Source: Beroe forskalii (taxonomy: Eukaryota; Ctenophora; Nuda; Beroida; Beroidae). Taken from it: 64,000 bases of DNA. A program made the translations under genes and the position numbers. Within the stretch, counting starts at the first letter, position 1. Each line of letters starts with the position of its first letter. The notes beneath the pieces were generated by a model. That model had not been told where the DNA came from. It worked only from the letters and a program-made list of their open reading frames with translations, and did no database searches. This document shows positions 36,501-51,500 of this stretch, one piece after another. Location of the stretch: the NCBI GenBank assembly GCA_011033025.1, contig WFMF01000121.1:186001-250000 (forward strand). The letters run 5' to 3'.

Positions 36501-39500
36501 TAAAAACTCTGGTTTTCAAACTCTCAAATTTCAATAATGGGTCAAAACTGCGAGACAATTCAAGTTGAACAATGAAGCGTGCCTACTGCCTAGTAGGTAA
36601 ATCGTTAAGCTACCGTTGCAAACCTGAGTTGATGCGATAGCTTGCGTACATACTGGAGGTCTGTACACCGTACGAGTCATTGGAGAAAGAATTGGACTTG
36701 GTGGGCGGACACGATCCACTCCCGTTACCCTGAGGGAGTGGAGTTAGAATATCAGGGGAGAGGGGGAGTTAGAGTATCAGGGGAGAGTGGGGTTAGAGTA
36801 TCAGAGGAGGAGAGTTAGGGGGTACGAGTCATTGGAGAAAGAATTGGACTTGGTGGGCGGACACGATCCACTTCCGTTACCCTGAGGGAAGAGGAGTTAG
36901 GGAATATTTATTACCTGGGGGAGGGCAATTAGGGAATATGTATTAGGGAATACGTATCTTGAAGGAGGGATATCAAGGAGAAAGAAAGGGAGAGTCATTT
37001 TTGAGGGGTAAGGTAAGAACTAAACAGATGAAGAGGAAATGTTTTCTCGTGGAAAGATCTGAAACTAATTCAAACCACTTTACAGCTAATTTAAACCAGA
37101 TTACAGGTGGTATTTATTAACGGCCAATGCCATCCAAAAAGGCCCCAGTTTGTCTAATTTTATGTATTCATCCCAAGGATTCCCATATTTAACCATGACT
37201 TATGTTTAAATATGCAGTATACATACTACAAACTTGAAATTCCATATCAAATTTCGGCCGTGAAAATCGGGCTTCCACAGTGATCATTCTAGAACGAAGA
37301 GTAAAGCCATTTGTAAAGAATGTGAACTGTAAAATGGGGAATGATGTTACCTCTTCTCGAACAATATCAAGGTATTCTTTCGTAATTTGTACAGTTCCAG
37401 AGAATGCTTCTGGAAATTTTATTGGTTCTTCAATTAAAGTTAAAACTGGGATGATCCCAGGGATCTAGATTTCCGAGAAGCATGGGTCATTTTAGAACGA
37501 TCAGTTCTCCACACTACGTATAAATCAGAAAATTTCCCAATTCCGTCTCGGATAAATTCCCCACCTCTCAGAAAATTCCCTAATTCCGTCTCGGATAAAT
37601 TCCCCCTCCTCCCCACTTACCTCCTCATCATTACTCCTGGTGGAGACTGTAGGCCAGCTCCTTTTAGGGTCCGGGGAGCCCTGCACCGTGGGGAAATACT
37701 TCTTGAGAGAGCCCAGAGCGTTAGATCTGAAACACAAACTGGGGTGGAAGTTCAAAAACTTGGATTTAAACTGGGCGGGAGAGTTCAAAAACTTGGAATT
37801 TATTCTTATAAAACATCAATAACATGGCAGAAGTAACTACGTTTGCTCATATAACCAAAAACAGTAATTTTTCGTGCCCCACTGCCCCATAGCACCTCTG
37901 CATGGTAAGTGGTAACCCTGGTCACTCTGCTTGGTTACCCTGGTAACCCTGCATGGTAACCCTGGCACCACCCTATATTACCTTGGAGAAGGAGGCCTAG
38001 CTGTCTCCGGTTCCCCATTCTCCAGCTGAATCTTCTTCAGGTGCATCTGAGCGTAGCTTCCCCCGTCAGTGCGTGCCCCTCCACCCTGAATGGTAAACAC
38101 GTGGTTAGAAACACGTGGGATGACGTCATTATCAGGGGTTAGAATGGGGTGTTATGAGGGCTTTATCGTAGCTACCCCCGTCAGTGCGTGCCCCACCACC
38201 CTGAATGGTAAACACGTGGTTAGAAACACGTGGGATGACGTCATTATCAGGGGTTAGAATGGGGTGTTATGAGGGCTTTATCGTAGCTACCCCCGTCAGT
38301 GCGTGCCCCGCCTCCCTGGATGGTAAACACGTGGTTAGAAACACGTGGGATGACGTCATTATCAGGGGTTAGAATGGGGTGTTATGAGGGCTTTATCGTA
38401 GCTACCCCCGTCAGTGCGTGCCCCGCCACCCTGCATGGTAAACACATGGTTAGAAACACGTGGGATGACGTCATTATCAGGGGTTAGAATGGGGTGTTAT
38501 GGAGGCTTTATCGTAGCTACCCCCGTCAGTGCGTGCCCCGCCACCCTGCATGGTAAACACATGGTTAGAAACACGTGGGATGACGTCATTATCAGGGGTT
38601 AGAATGGGGTGTTATGGAGGCTTTATCGTAGCTACCCCCGTCAGTGCGCGCCCCTCCACCCTGGATAGGAGGTTCATAAAACAATTTTTTCGTCAAATAA
38701 TTACGAGTATGTGTTTAAAAGTTGACCTAGGGGGTCGATAACTCCCAGAAAAATCAGTCACTACTTTAATACTTAAATACTTAACTTCTAGGAACTACAG
38801 CTCAAGAAATACTAGATATAACCGTGATATCTTACCTTGATGAAGACATGGCTCCGGTCGGTGGGTACCCGCGTGTTTCCGAACACCGCGCCGCCGGAAG
38901 TGCGCTCCGTACCGCGACCTCCCGCCGCGTACTGCTCATCTGCGCCCTGAAATATGTGATGATATTTATACAAAACGATAATCAAATATCTGAGAATTCT
39001 CATGATATTATGAAACATTTCCATTATCTTTCCAAGTGCTGAAGTGGTCTCCCATTGTGTGGAAACAGTCTCATTTTGGTTTTAAAAAGTTTTTCTATGA
39101 CGTCATTGTCATTGATTAGTCTGGTTAGTTAGTGAAGTAGCGACCACTATCAGCGATCACCCCCAAGGAAATTGTCAAATGATCGATTTTTTGGGCTTTA
39201 GCCATTCACGAGTCACGTGACCCTTAGTGACCACGTAACATCAGACATGTCACGTGACCAACTTGGCACTCACCCAGATCACTACTTCCGGGTTTTCAGG
39301 AGCATCGGGTTTGGTGTATCGGAAGAATTTGGTGGAAGCCAAGGGAACAGGAATCTTTGATTTGGACTGTGGAGCAGCAATGGTGGATGGAAGGAAGGTG
39401 TGGTCTCAGAGAAGGTGCTAGGTTACATACTGAATGCGGGTGGGATTATAAAGGAGTAAGCGCCGGAGAATTCTAGAATTCTGTCAAATAGTTAACAGAG

Positions 39501-42500
39501 ATGCCTTCAAAGATATCTTAATGATTTGTCTATGGCGTTCAAACGAAATCTCTGATGGTGTGTCAAGGGCAATGCATGAATCTAATAGGCAGAACTTAAA
39601 GAACTAGAAATTAAAACACTTCTTTTCAAGATACGTGCAATAAAACGAACAACAAATGACAGGAAAGCTCGAACTATCTGTAGAGATACTGTCCAAACGA
39701 ATAAGGGATTACCTCAAAAACAACCAGAACATTCTAGGGGAATTCTTGAGAATCCAAGAGATTATAGGTCTATGTTACAATCTTACAGGAAATCACGAAA
39801 GTTCAAAGTGATATCAGCAGGCCTCTTATAACGTCAATTGTAATACAAACTGTTTACAAACTAATACGTCACCATGATCTGAGCAAAGAATGGGATGGGT
39901 AGAATTTTCGGAGAAAATCGAAGAGTAGGAACGTCTCCAGTCTCCACAATATGTTACGGGTCGCAATAAACTTTGAAGTGAGGAAATACTTTAAAGTGAC
40001 ATCAGAAGGTCAATACATATATACCGTCCAGTAAAGTAATATTTATCAACAACTGAGCAAAGAATGAGATCGAGGAAACCCTGATTATATAAGAGGATAT
40101 AGTACCAGGGTATATAATTATCAGAAAATTCGGAACTCTACTGCCCTGAAAACGCCGTGAAATGATCACGGAGACATAAAATCATGCACTTGCCATCCTT
40201 TGGAGCCAATAATATGACGTCATCAACGCTCTATTGTAAACCCTGATAATGACGTCATTACCAGTTTCCTATTGTTCTTGCGCGCGGTCTAATCAAGCAC
40301 GTGTGAGAGGGAGAGTTAAACGCCGCGCATGAGAAATAGGCGGTTCAACGTCATCAACTCACTACATTGAGCTATGATAATGACGTCATCCTACCCGCCT
40401 ATTTCTCAATGTATTTCACTTTCTCAGAATGATGCTCATGACTTACAATATTAAGGAGTTATTGTAAGAAGTTAGCAGAACTATGCCAATTTTCTGAGTA
40501 TTGATATCGGTGGAATTTTAAAGCAAACAATTGCAGATATTAAGCAGATATTCTTTCTCATTGCTATTGCAACGTATGTGATTATACAGCCAAGATTGAG
40601 ATTGCACCAGTGCGACAGTGCGTCGCAGAAGTACAGTGCACTGTTTTTGACTTTTTGATGATTTATACTTCAAACTTTTGAGTTATTTCTGAGAAGACTA
40701 AAAAAGAAGCTATTCTAAAAGTAATGACAATTAGCGGAAATAGAAAACTTTAAACTTCCCATTATTATGCCAAGATGTACTTTTAATAAATGAAGACATG
40801 GAATACAATGAAATTTCTGATAAAACTCAGACATTCAGAGAAGAAAGGCAATGATAAAGTAAGAATTGGACAGGCTTAAATCAAACTTAGAAATTCAGAA
40901 CAAGATGATAAGATACGATATCAAATATTAGAGTTGAGATCAAGACTTACTAATTAAGGAATTCAGGGAAGAAAGATGTTGAGAAAATAAGAATTGAACA
41001 GGCTTAAATCTGTAAATCAAACTTAGGACTCCAGAACGAGATGATAAGAAGCTAAGAAGTGGTCTGACTTCAGAAGGAGATGATAAGAAGCTAAGAAGTG
41101 GACTGATTTCTGCGCACATCGTGTGTAAATCTTGGAATCTAAGGGGAATCAACCTATGGGGATCGAGGATATATCCTACTCACATACCTAAACACACCAA
41201 ACTAAAGACTTGAAAACACCAAATTCGAGGAATCTTCATATGAGGATATGAGAAATATGTTAAAATGATATACTAGTTGTAGCTTAGACAGGGTCTAAGA
41301 AGCTTAGACAGGGTCTAAACTGTAGAAGCTAAGATCCAGTAGAGTGGCTTATCAAATACAGTTGGGCTGGACAGGTTTAATCCCTAACTATACGTTGGGA
41401 TATACAGGCCTAAACTCTACGAACTTGTTTTAGGTAAATAGTTAAAAAGTTAAATAGTATTTTAGGTGAATAGTTAAAAAGTGAGCGCCCTAGATGCAAA
41501 ATTCGGCAGAATAAGAAGGGTTTGAAACATCAGCAAAGGAATTATCATCGCAATGGCAAGATTGAAATACTGCCAAAAATAAACCCTTTCGTTCTAATAG
41601 ATGAGTTGCACGCAGTTCTTAAGAATTCTAAGAATTAAGATATCTTTTATCTAAATTAAATGCTAAGTGGTTTATTGACTATTTGACCTTGGCTATAACA
41701 CAATTTCAACTGAAACAAATTCTAGACTAGACTATCAATTTAATCTCAAAAGCTATGGAAATAAACAAAAAACAGAACCAAATGGGAAAGGTTATATCGA
41801 ATAACACTTATTCTAGCTCTCCAGAGGAATATATTAAATAATAGCTATAAAACGTGTAAAACAATCCTTGAAACCCTCCAGAAAGAAGGCTAATAACGAA
41901 CTTAAACAGCGCATGCTCGGACTTTAGAACCTTCGAGAGGAAAATAGGCGGTGTGACGTCATTAGAATACTATGTTAAACTGTGATAATGACGTCATAGA
42001 ATCTGCCAGGTAATGTGGGTAAGCAGCAGCATGGGTTTTAGAGCTGGCAGAGGAATGGTTGGCGGGGAATGACTTGGGAATTACGCCATATATGGTCATA
42101 AGCTGTAGTGTATGGGAAATGGGAATCATGACGAATAAGGTAATGGACAGTAAAGGAATTACACTAAATACGGTAATAGACTGAAGTGTTAGCTTTTGGC
42201 ACTGCATAATTTAGCACTGCGCCTACAAACACTGCTACTGAGTTAGATAGAGCTGTCATTGAAAAGTAACAGCGAAAAAAGTGGATGAATAAAATATAAG
42301 ATATCGTTAGATGAAATTTCCAACATTATCCAACAAAATTCGGCAGAAGACCACGTAATTTTTCAGCAAAGTTATTCGCAAAAATAACTTTGCGAAGTAA
42401 CATTGTGAGAACCGCAAATCCGCACACTGGCAGAGTACCGTACTGTGTGAGTTACAGAAAAGCAGGGCAGGTTACCATGGTTACGGTATATATAGAGTAT

Positions 42501-45500
42501 AATATCACACAATCCAGTTAAAGTACACTGGTAAATCATCAGAAGTTACAAATTTATTGAAATATTTGATGGTTATTAAATATTAGGGTATATTATTTGG
42601 ACAGTATATATGTATTATGTAATGCACTACCCAATGACAGGATAATAAGTCTGACGATTTGATTTGTAAGTTTCGAATCTGCAAAAAATTGAAAAATTTT
42701 AGAACAAATCTTCAAAAACAATGATTTAAGTCCGGACAGACGATTGTAATTAGTGTAATAGGGACTAACTCTAATATTGTGTTACTTGAATTAGATAACT
42801 GGTACAGTGACTGATTGGATGGCCTTAAAGTCGATGAACTGGAAATAAAGTAGGATCCATTAATCAGTGTAATGTAATCACGGAACAAACATAGACTGGA
42901 GTAATCTGGACAGTAAGTGAACTTTACTAATTGGGAGAAGTTACGATAGAGATCTTAACTTTAATTTACTAGAAAATAGAATTTGCACAAAGATGATCTG
43001 AGTTAAGGATTTCTGATTAAATCCGATGTTGGGAGTCGTTTTATAGCAGTAATGATTGGAGATTTTAAACCATGTTTAAATTAATGATAACTAAGCATGT
43101 TCTTTTTTTTCAAGGAAAAGTAGAAACAAGAAATCAAATACGAAAGCGCAATTACCTGTATTTTAATTAAGACAATCGATGGCTTGAACTTCGCTAATTC
43201 TAAGTTGTACTAATTCAAAGCAAATTTAACAAGCATCGGGACATATTAAACGTGGAGAAATAAGAAAACAATAAATTACAAAACCGCGTGGTTTGAAATT
43301 GAAAATTTGAATAATGTGTTTAATTGAATGGGAGCCAAACGTTCACTGAACATTTGGCTCCCATTCAATTGTTCAGGAACATTGTTCAGGAACATGGTAT
43401 AAGGTATGAAATGATGATTAATGATGATTATAGCCTCTGCGACAAAATAAAAGAAGCTGATTTTAATAAATACCTAATTCTGATTTCAATAAACTGACAT
43501 CGGTATCAGTATGCAACTAATGAACAGTCATCCGATCATTCAGTTAAGCATGAAATGGAAATCTTAAGAAAGCGTCCTAACCACAGAAATAAAATACCAG
43601 ATCTGATCACGGTGATAATCTGGTGCTGTTACCATGGTAACAGCACTGTAATTTGCAGACAATTCTAGATTACAGACACTAGTGTATGGAGAAGAGGAGT
43701 GATGTAATAAACAAAAGTCGAAACTGCATATATTGATTAGAATTCTACATTTCATTGAAGCAATTTAAAAGCACTTAAGTACTTAGGTGATTGCGAAGAT
43801 ATCGTCTAATCAAGTAGACCATCTGAATCTTTTAAATATGCATATCGAAAATACTGAGCAATACCCTGAGTTTCGTCTCCAAATTGATCAAAATAAGTCA
43901 TTTTGGGAATTACCAACTTGGAGCTTATCTGAAAATTGCCTCTTTTGATATTATCTAGAATAAAGAACTGCCGTTGAGTCATTCGAATCAAGCCGGTCTG
44001 CCGTCTGGTAGCAAAATGATAAGAATTCCAGATGAAGGATCGAGAAAATGATATGTCAAGAACAAACATTTCAATGAAATAAAATTACCAAAATAATGAT
44101 TAATTCGGTCTAAAAAATTTAAGAAAATGTTAATTATATTTTGATGATAATGATTTCTAATGATCGACGAATGACAATAATCTGACTTCACGACGCACGT
44201 GCAGCCTGAAATCTATTTCCGGCTCAAAAAACAAAAACACTCCCAAAACACACTCCTAACTCTCAAATCTAACTCTCCGTTATCTTCGTGACACACAAGC
44301 TATTCTCTAATTGGTTAGCGCAGGAAAACTGTGGCCGTTGATTGGTTACTCCACCGGAAAAGTCGAGTTCGCTGATTGGTCAGCGTCATGTAATGCTGCT
44401 CGCTGATTGGTCAGCGCCATGGAATGCTGCTCGCTGATTGGCTAACGTAGTTCAGCAATTGGTTACGCCAGCAAGGTACAGTGGTATGAAGAGGGGATGA
44501 AGTCAGGGCAATCAGAACAAGCAAACTGGTATCAGGCAGCACAAACCGTACATTTAACCGATATATTTATATTTATATATAGTCCACCCTATGTGCTGGT
44601 ACATATTAAACCGAAAAAACACACATTATCATCACTTCTCATAAACTTCATAGCTCGCAGAGGTATATAGAAGACATTAACCAATCAGAGCGCGAGTTTA
44701 CCCTGAACTCGGATGCTGATTGGTCAGTGTCGGAGAGGTATAGGAGAGGGATGCCGGGGATGGTTTATTTATTTGACCGGCAATATTCAAGAAAACAACC
44801 AGTTTTCTGGTATAATAGTGTGACGTCATCATGTAGATTTGAGTTAGCAACCGATAGCGTCAATATTTGTATAAATCCAGCTATATTGGAAGGAATATGT
44901 AGAGTAAGTTATTATCGTAAATTTCTATTTATTTATGTTTCTCCGTAGATGCAAAAAGATGAAAACAGAAAAAGTTTGCTTGCATCAAATTCAAATAACA
45001 ATGCCTATCATATTTGACGTCAAGGAACATCGATGTATGTTATTAAAAGTTTAAAAAGGGTAATTTCGTTCCGTATTTTTGAAATATCGCCGGGAAGAGC
45101 CATCCCCAAGCAATAACCGGGCATTTTCCAGCTGACATTTCAACTTTTCATCACTGGATTCCCTGGCTCGAATCCACTGGATTCGAGCCAAGGAGCGTTT
45201 TTATTTAGACATAATTGCAGTGATACGACTATATGATGACCATACTATCAAAACAAGTCTTAACTTTGTAAGACCAAAACATAGAGATATTGATAAGGTA
45301 CAAGATAAAGACGCAGAAATGGCTATTTATGATGTCTTATCCAAATGCTAAAATAAAGTGATTGAGCGACGAGAAAAATCACAACAAATGATAACCCAGC
45401 GACTTGAAATACTAAAACGATTTAGCAAAAATGTGGAGTGACCACACATGAAAGTAGAAAAAACATATCATGCAGCTACAATTATGAACAAGAAATCGAT

Positions 45501-48500
45501 GACGACATCAGTATAACGTCATTCTTACACGGACACCACCTCTAAAATCTGATAAGAAAGAAGAAACAAAATGAGAATTCCACCTGAGATCATTCCATAT
45601 ACGGAAATACATTATTAGATATTTAAATAGGATATTTATGCTCTTTGAAGTTTGATGTACCTATATATCAAGTATACCGGCAACAATAAACAGAATGTCT
45701 TGAAAAAGACATTTTAAAGACAGCCACTATGTACGGCTTATAGGCGTTATATATACGGCATAGGTATATAGGAGGATATTGACCAATCAGCGCGCGAGTT
45801 TACCATGAACTCGCACGCTGATTGGTCAATGTACGGCATGTTTTAGCTCCGTTTAAATCGCGCAAGACAGGGCCATTAAAAAGGTGCCGGTATGCACTCT
45901 GAGAAGTCCTTAAGATGATGAGAATGACAAGCAGAGCAGGATAGCTCCAATTTGCTCAAATCTCAGGGAGCACAAAGTCTGAAGTGGATTTGGAGGTATG
46001 CAAGTACATCAAATGTATGAATGTATATCGAATGTATGAAATGTATATCTCCATGTGGGAAATGTATTTCATGTATCTTTCCTTTGAAAGGTGGGATGTA
46101 TAATGGGCTTTTTGACAGAATCAACAAAAACAACACTTATTTAACACTGTCAACTTAATTCTGTCAAGAGAGATGTGGCAGATGTGGAGATCTGGCAGTA
46201 CAATAAGCTTAGACCTTTGGATCGATGCCAACAGATATAAAACCATGGAATTCTTGAAGATCATCCAAGGGTGGGTTTCCTTTTGGCTCATGCTTTGCTG
46301 ACGCAAGTAGACGATATAGTCTACCAGGGTCGCCAATTAAATGGCTACCATCACAAATGTTAATGAATATTTCTGTGGCAAATGTTATGATCAGTGATCA
46401 CGACTAAAAATAAACTTTATTTGTTGCTTTAATGAAGACTATCAGAGACATATGTAATGATGCCCATTAAAATCTGCTGTGGGGGAATGGCCGGATATCC
46501 CAAACAGGGAGAATGGATGGATGCTTTGTAGATCTATCTCCTCATTTCAGTAGTAGTGAGGCAGTAATTTGCCGTCTCTGAGTGATAAAAAATATCCTAG
46601 AGCGCTCAGCGCAAGATTAAGCGATGATAATTTGGATATACTCAAATGATATTCCTTACCTTGGCATAAGTTGTTGCAATGTGGTTGCAATTCACACTGA
46701 CCTGAAAAGGAAGGAATTGTTTATTTGAATACGGTTAAAGAAATAACATTTTGAACGAGCGAATGAAATCATCATTAAGGAAATAATGATGTAAAACCCT
46801 GTAACAGTACAAACAGAAACTGACAGACAGAAATTGAAACATACAGACAGAAATCGAAACAGACATGGGAACAGACGGACATAGAAGCAGATAAACAGAG
46901 ACATAAAAGCAGACAGAGAAACAGAAACAGAAAACGGACAGACAGGACCCACCGTGCAGACCCAACACGAGCAATGAGGGGATGAGGTTGTCATAACAAC
47001 GCCATGGAAAAACTACGAAAGTGAAGGGTCAGGTTTTCCGGTCGCAACTTTTGTCAAAAACCGTGGGAAAATGCACTGATTACGCCGCACGCGCGGACAA
47101 AAATCAAATTTACATGCTTACATGCGCGCGTTCCGTTGTTAACATCTACTCTTATTTAATTAATTAATTAGTTAATTACGATGACGCCATTATTCCACAT
47201 GGGACCAAAGTATCGAGGACTGAGTGGTTTAAAAGGGACTTGATGCAACTCACTCACAAAAATATAAAATACGAAAAGTAGAGACATTTTGCCGGAAAAT
47301 CAACATCTGAATCAAAGAATTACTGAATTAGGACTTTTAGAGAAAACAAAAAAAGACAACAAGAGGAAACACGGCAGTTGAGATATGTGGGCTGTTTATT
47401 CTTTCATCTGCTCAACTGAAGCTCGGATATCAGTTGTCACGTAATGCAGGCAGGTAATGCAAGCAGAATCATGGTTGCCATGGTAGCAAATGGGAAGGCA
47501 GTTGAATTCCCCATCTAGGAAGGCTGAACTTACGAGCCAAACAGAGAAAATAGGCGGCTGAGAATCACGCAATTATCACAGATAAGAACGATGCAAAGAT
47601 AACGCCATATCTCCTGTATTTTCAAAGAGTTTTGTTGAAACAGGTGGGGTGATGTAAGATTTAGGGGGTAATGCAGATTAATGGATGAGATGCAGTGGAG
47701 AAGTACTAATTGCATGGGTAGAATAGGAAGAGTAAGGGAATGATAATATAGTGGGATTAAATTTAAATACAAATACTGGTAGATCAAACAGGGCAGAGAT
47801 TCTTTAAAATACCGATAATAGAAAGGGTGAAGGGTGGTGCTTTGATTGAAATGAATGTGAGAATGAACTAATGAATGTGAGAAGGAATCTGGCTGCTATA
47901 ACCAATTGAAATTCATGAGACGATTTCAGCAACACTATCTTTTAATTCTTGAAACTTTTGTTGATAAAACGAAAATACAAATATGCAAAATTCAAATCCG
48001 TAGTATGATTTTCTCTTGGAAAAACGGACCAAACACGCAAAAGCATAAGAACCCCACATAAAAGCATAAATATGAGCACATCCGTACTCGCGTAAATGTT
48101 AAGATAATCAACTAAAAAACGAGAGAAAGTGTTTTTGCAATTACAGCCCAGGGGGTATCGCTCAGAAATTCATTCGACCAATCAGGAGAGAGTTATTCGT
48201 CACGTGATCAGCCATTTGACCAATCAGAGAAGAGTATGGGGGGCTGGAAAAGCTAAGCTGTCATTTCAAATATCATCATTACGGTGCGTCCGCAATGTGC
48301 GGTGAAAACTAGCGGATTTAAAAGACTCACGTGACTTTGAAAGTGTCACGTGACTTTGAAAAGTCATAATGATGTCACGTGACATGGATGGCACCACGTG
48401 ACTTCAATGTAACGCGGATCAGGGTACCGGGTACAGGCCACATGGCTACCACGTGGAATACAGAAAACTGTAAGCAGGGAACCAATCAAAATGCTTATCA

Positions 48501-51500
48501 CGGTCATGTGATATCAAGCGAAGCCTAAAATCACGCAAGAGAAATTGCACACGGTGACTCATTCAAAGTTGTTGCTGGATACATATTTCGTTTTGATCGC
48601 AAAAATTAGCTCAGTTTCTTCTTAGAATTTGCCACTTCATAACGCTGGCACCATTCGAACAACTCTTGACTCGGGCATTGCTCCATCTTACTATCTTAAA
48701 CTTAACGAGCCCTGGTTAGCTAGTTATAACTGGAAACATTATCATCTGCGTTTCACTATTGTCCTGATACTACCTTACCGGACTTAACTACCTGTACTAT
48801 TTGCCGCGCACGAGAAATAGGCGGTTGAAAGTCATCAACTCACTACACTGAGTTATGATAATGACGTCATCCTACCTGCCTATTTCTCGTGTGCGGGGTT
48901 TAGTCACATATTACGTCAAAGAAAACAGGAAATGCAGCACGAAAACAAAGCTACAATAAAGTAAACCAGTTATAGAAGAATGAAATTTAGTCCTCAATAT
49001 TGCGTTCTCCGCAGAACAATTGAGGACTAAAGTTATATATCGAATGTGTAGAAAAGGATTGGACCCCAAGCGGTTTATAAAAACTAATGATAATCGAGAG
49101 AAATATATAATACTTGGAAATGTTCGCGTATTAGGAAAAGTTTTGAGTCTAGAGGAGAACACACTTAAGCATAATTAGGCATACTTAAGCATACTCACGG
49201 ATCTTACATTACAGACCAGATGGCAGAGAAATTACACTATTATAGTCTATACCTTAGGAGGTTTATTTATGGAGGTTGTAATTTTGGGATTTTAAGAAAA
49301 ATCCCCATTTTTCACACACCATGAGAGTTCAAAATGATGTCATTATGATATTTTTACTAGAGCAATGACTAGAGAAAGATCCCTAAATTGCACCCTAAAG
49401 CCCTAACAAATTTGTAAATACCAAAATTTTACTCCACATAAATATACCTCCTAAGGAATACTGTTATAGTCTATCTGATCTAGGTAGGGAGTGTGGACGA
49501 ATTTATGTATTGGTTCCTCGTAATATAAAACTATAACAAGCAAAGAGTGCATGAGTCGGGGGCCAAAGGGATTTACTTCTAAGGCTGTCCAAACCAGACG
49601 TCCAGACGAGGGCGAATGAATTGAACTTCATGATTTTTGATAACTTAAGCATACTGCACCGCAACTTGTATTTTCTTTCGATGAACGGATTATGAATATT
49701 GATAATCTAGCCTGTAAGCCTGCGTAAACATTCATCCATTGATTCATGATTGACAATCCAAACACATTGAAATTGCAATGTTTATCGCAAATGCGCTGCG
49801 CGCGTTGAAAAATTTGACACTAACTGCTGTCGTTATGACTCTCATCCCTTGATTTCACTTCAGCGCGCGCGGTAAAATACAACTTTAGTATGCTACCGCG
49901 CGTAAACCTTCTACGTTGGGGTTTACCTGACCTTAGACCTACTTAGCTGTTTGAGAAAAGAGGTCTGGTAACTCTTGAGTGTGTACAGTAATTATTTCAC
50001 TGTTTCAAAAGGCCATAGGTACTTTGATAATCTGCGTTGTATCAGGAACACACTTTGTACAAATAAGGAATACTGAAACAGCGACAGAAACAAACCTTAT
50101 AATAATTGCTGACTTACGGACGGACAGAAAAACAAAATCATTAAAACAACCAGAAGCAAACAAACCCCACAAACCTGAGTATTATCGGACAGAAAAACAA
50201 AAAAATTAAACAACCAGACACAAACGAAACCCCACAAACCTGAGTATTATCGAGGATGGTATTCTGTCTGCTCGGTCTCTCCCACGGCAGCCTATTCCTA
50301 CCCGCACTGAAGTACCTCCTAGGTACTGACATGGGGGTAGGAGGCGGGAGATTACCTTCTGCTGCCCTCTCCTGAGCCGTGGTGGGAACGGAAATACTCC
50401 TGAAATACCTTCCCAGTTATGTCAGAGTTTAGATGGTAGGGAATGCATGGGATATCGACTCAGCTTTATGAGCAACAATTTGAACAATAAAAGGTTATTG
50501 ACTTAACCAAGCTTTGTTATTGAACTTTGCTTTTCACTGCTCAAGGGCTGTTTTTATCAATCAATTTGATTAACAAGCTAAGAAAGAAAACTTAAATCGG
50601 GTTTTAACATACTGCTGAGTATGAATTTACCCTATTCTGTGGACACCAGTAAGAGTGGTTGAGTTCCGAGTAAAGCACCCTTCTCCGTGTGTAATCAGCC
50701 CATCCGCTACTCCCACATTACCTGGGTGTCAGTGTGGTGTCAATATGGTGCCAGTGTGGTGTCAATGTGGTGTCAATAATATGGTGTCAATGTGGTGTCA
50801 ATATGGTGCCAATGTGGTGTCAATGTGGCGTCAGAGGCTGTGACAGCAGACGGGGTAAGTGGTGTTTAAGTGGTTTCAGGGTGAAGTGGTGTCAAGGTAA
50901 TGTGGTGTCAGAGTGATGCAGTGTCAGACTAAAGTGTTATCAGGCTAAAGTGGTATCAGAGCAAAGTGGTGTAAGAGCAAAGTGTTGTAAGAATGAAGTG
51001 GTGTCAGAATGAAGTGGTGCCAGAGTGAAGTGGTGTCAAAGCAAAGTGGTGTCAGTATAAAGTGGTGTCACACAACATTACCTCTTTGCAGCCTCTCCTT
51101 GATAGCAGCTAAGAACCTCTTATTCTCGCTGTCCACCTTCTCCACAGCCTGGTAGACGATGTGACTTTCTCGAGGTGACAAACATCGTGTCAGAGTGGAG
51201 TGGTGTCATGGTGAAATGTGGTGTCAGTGTCAAGTGGTGTCAGAATGAAGTGGTGTCAGAATGAAGTGGTGTCAGTACGAAGCAGTGTCACACAACATTA
51301 CCTCTTTGCAGCCTCTCCTTGATAGCAGCTAAGAACCTCTTATTCTCGCTGTCCACCTTCTCCACCGCCTGGTAGACAATGTGACTCTCTCGAGGAGACA
51401 GACATTGTGTCAGAGTGGAGTGGTGTCATGGTGAAATGGTGTTAGTGTCAAGTGTTGTCAGAGTGGAGTGGTGTCAGAATGATGTGGTGTCAGAGCAAAG

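Larger units (their letters stand above)
39370..46655. other. 7.3 kb intron of the TOGARAM1-like gene
   Basis: The largest intron (between exons 46660-46701 and 39274-39366). AT-rich, with no gene I can support. Holds MITE copy 4 (40316-40412), a MITE relic (41935-42000), repeated CTTAGACAGGGTCTAA (41283), strong hairpins (43322-43372 and 45162-45190), a CCAAT cluster (44310-44735) and a second CCAAT palindrome (45779-45831). Confidence 0.6.

Noticed and set aside
43322-43372. microRNA precursor
   Set aside because: The stem is nearly perfect but the loop is three bases and the whole is too short for a typical Drosha substrate.
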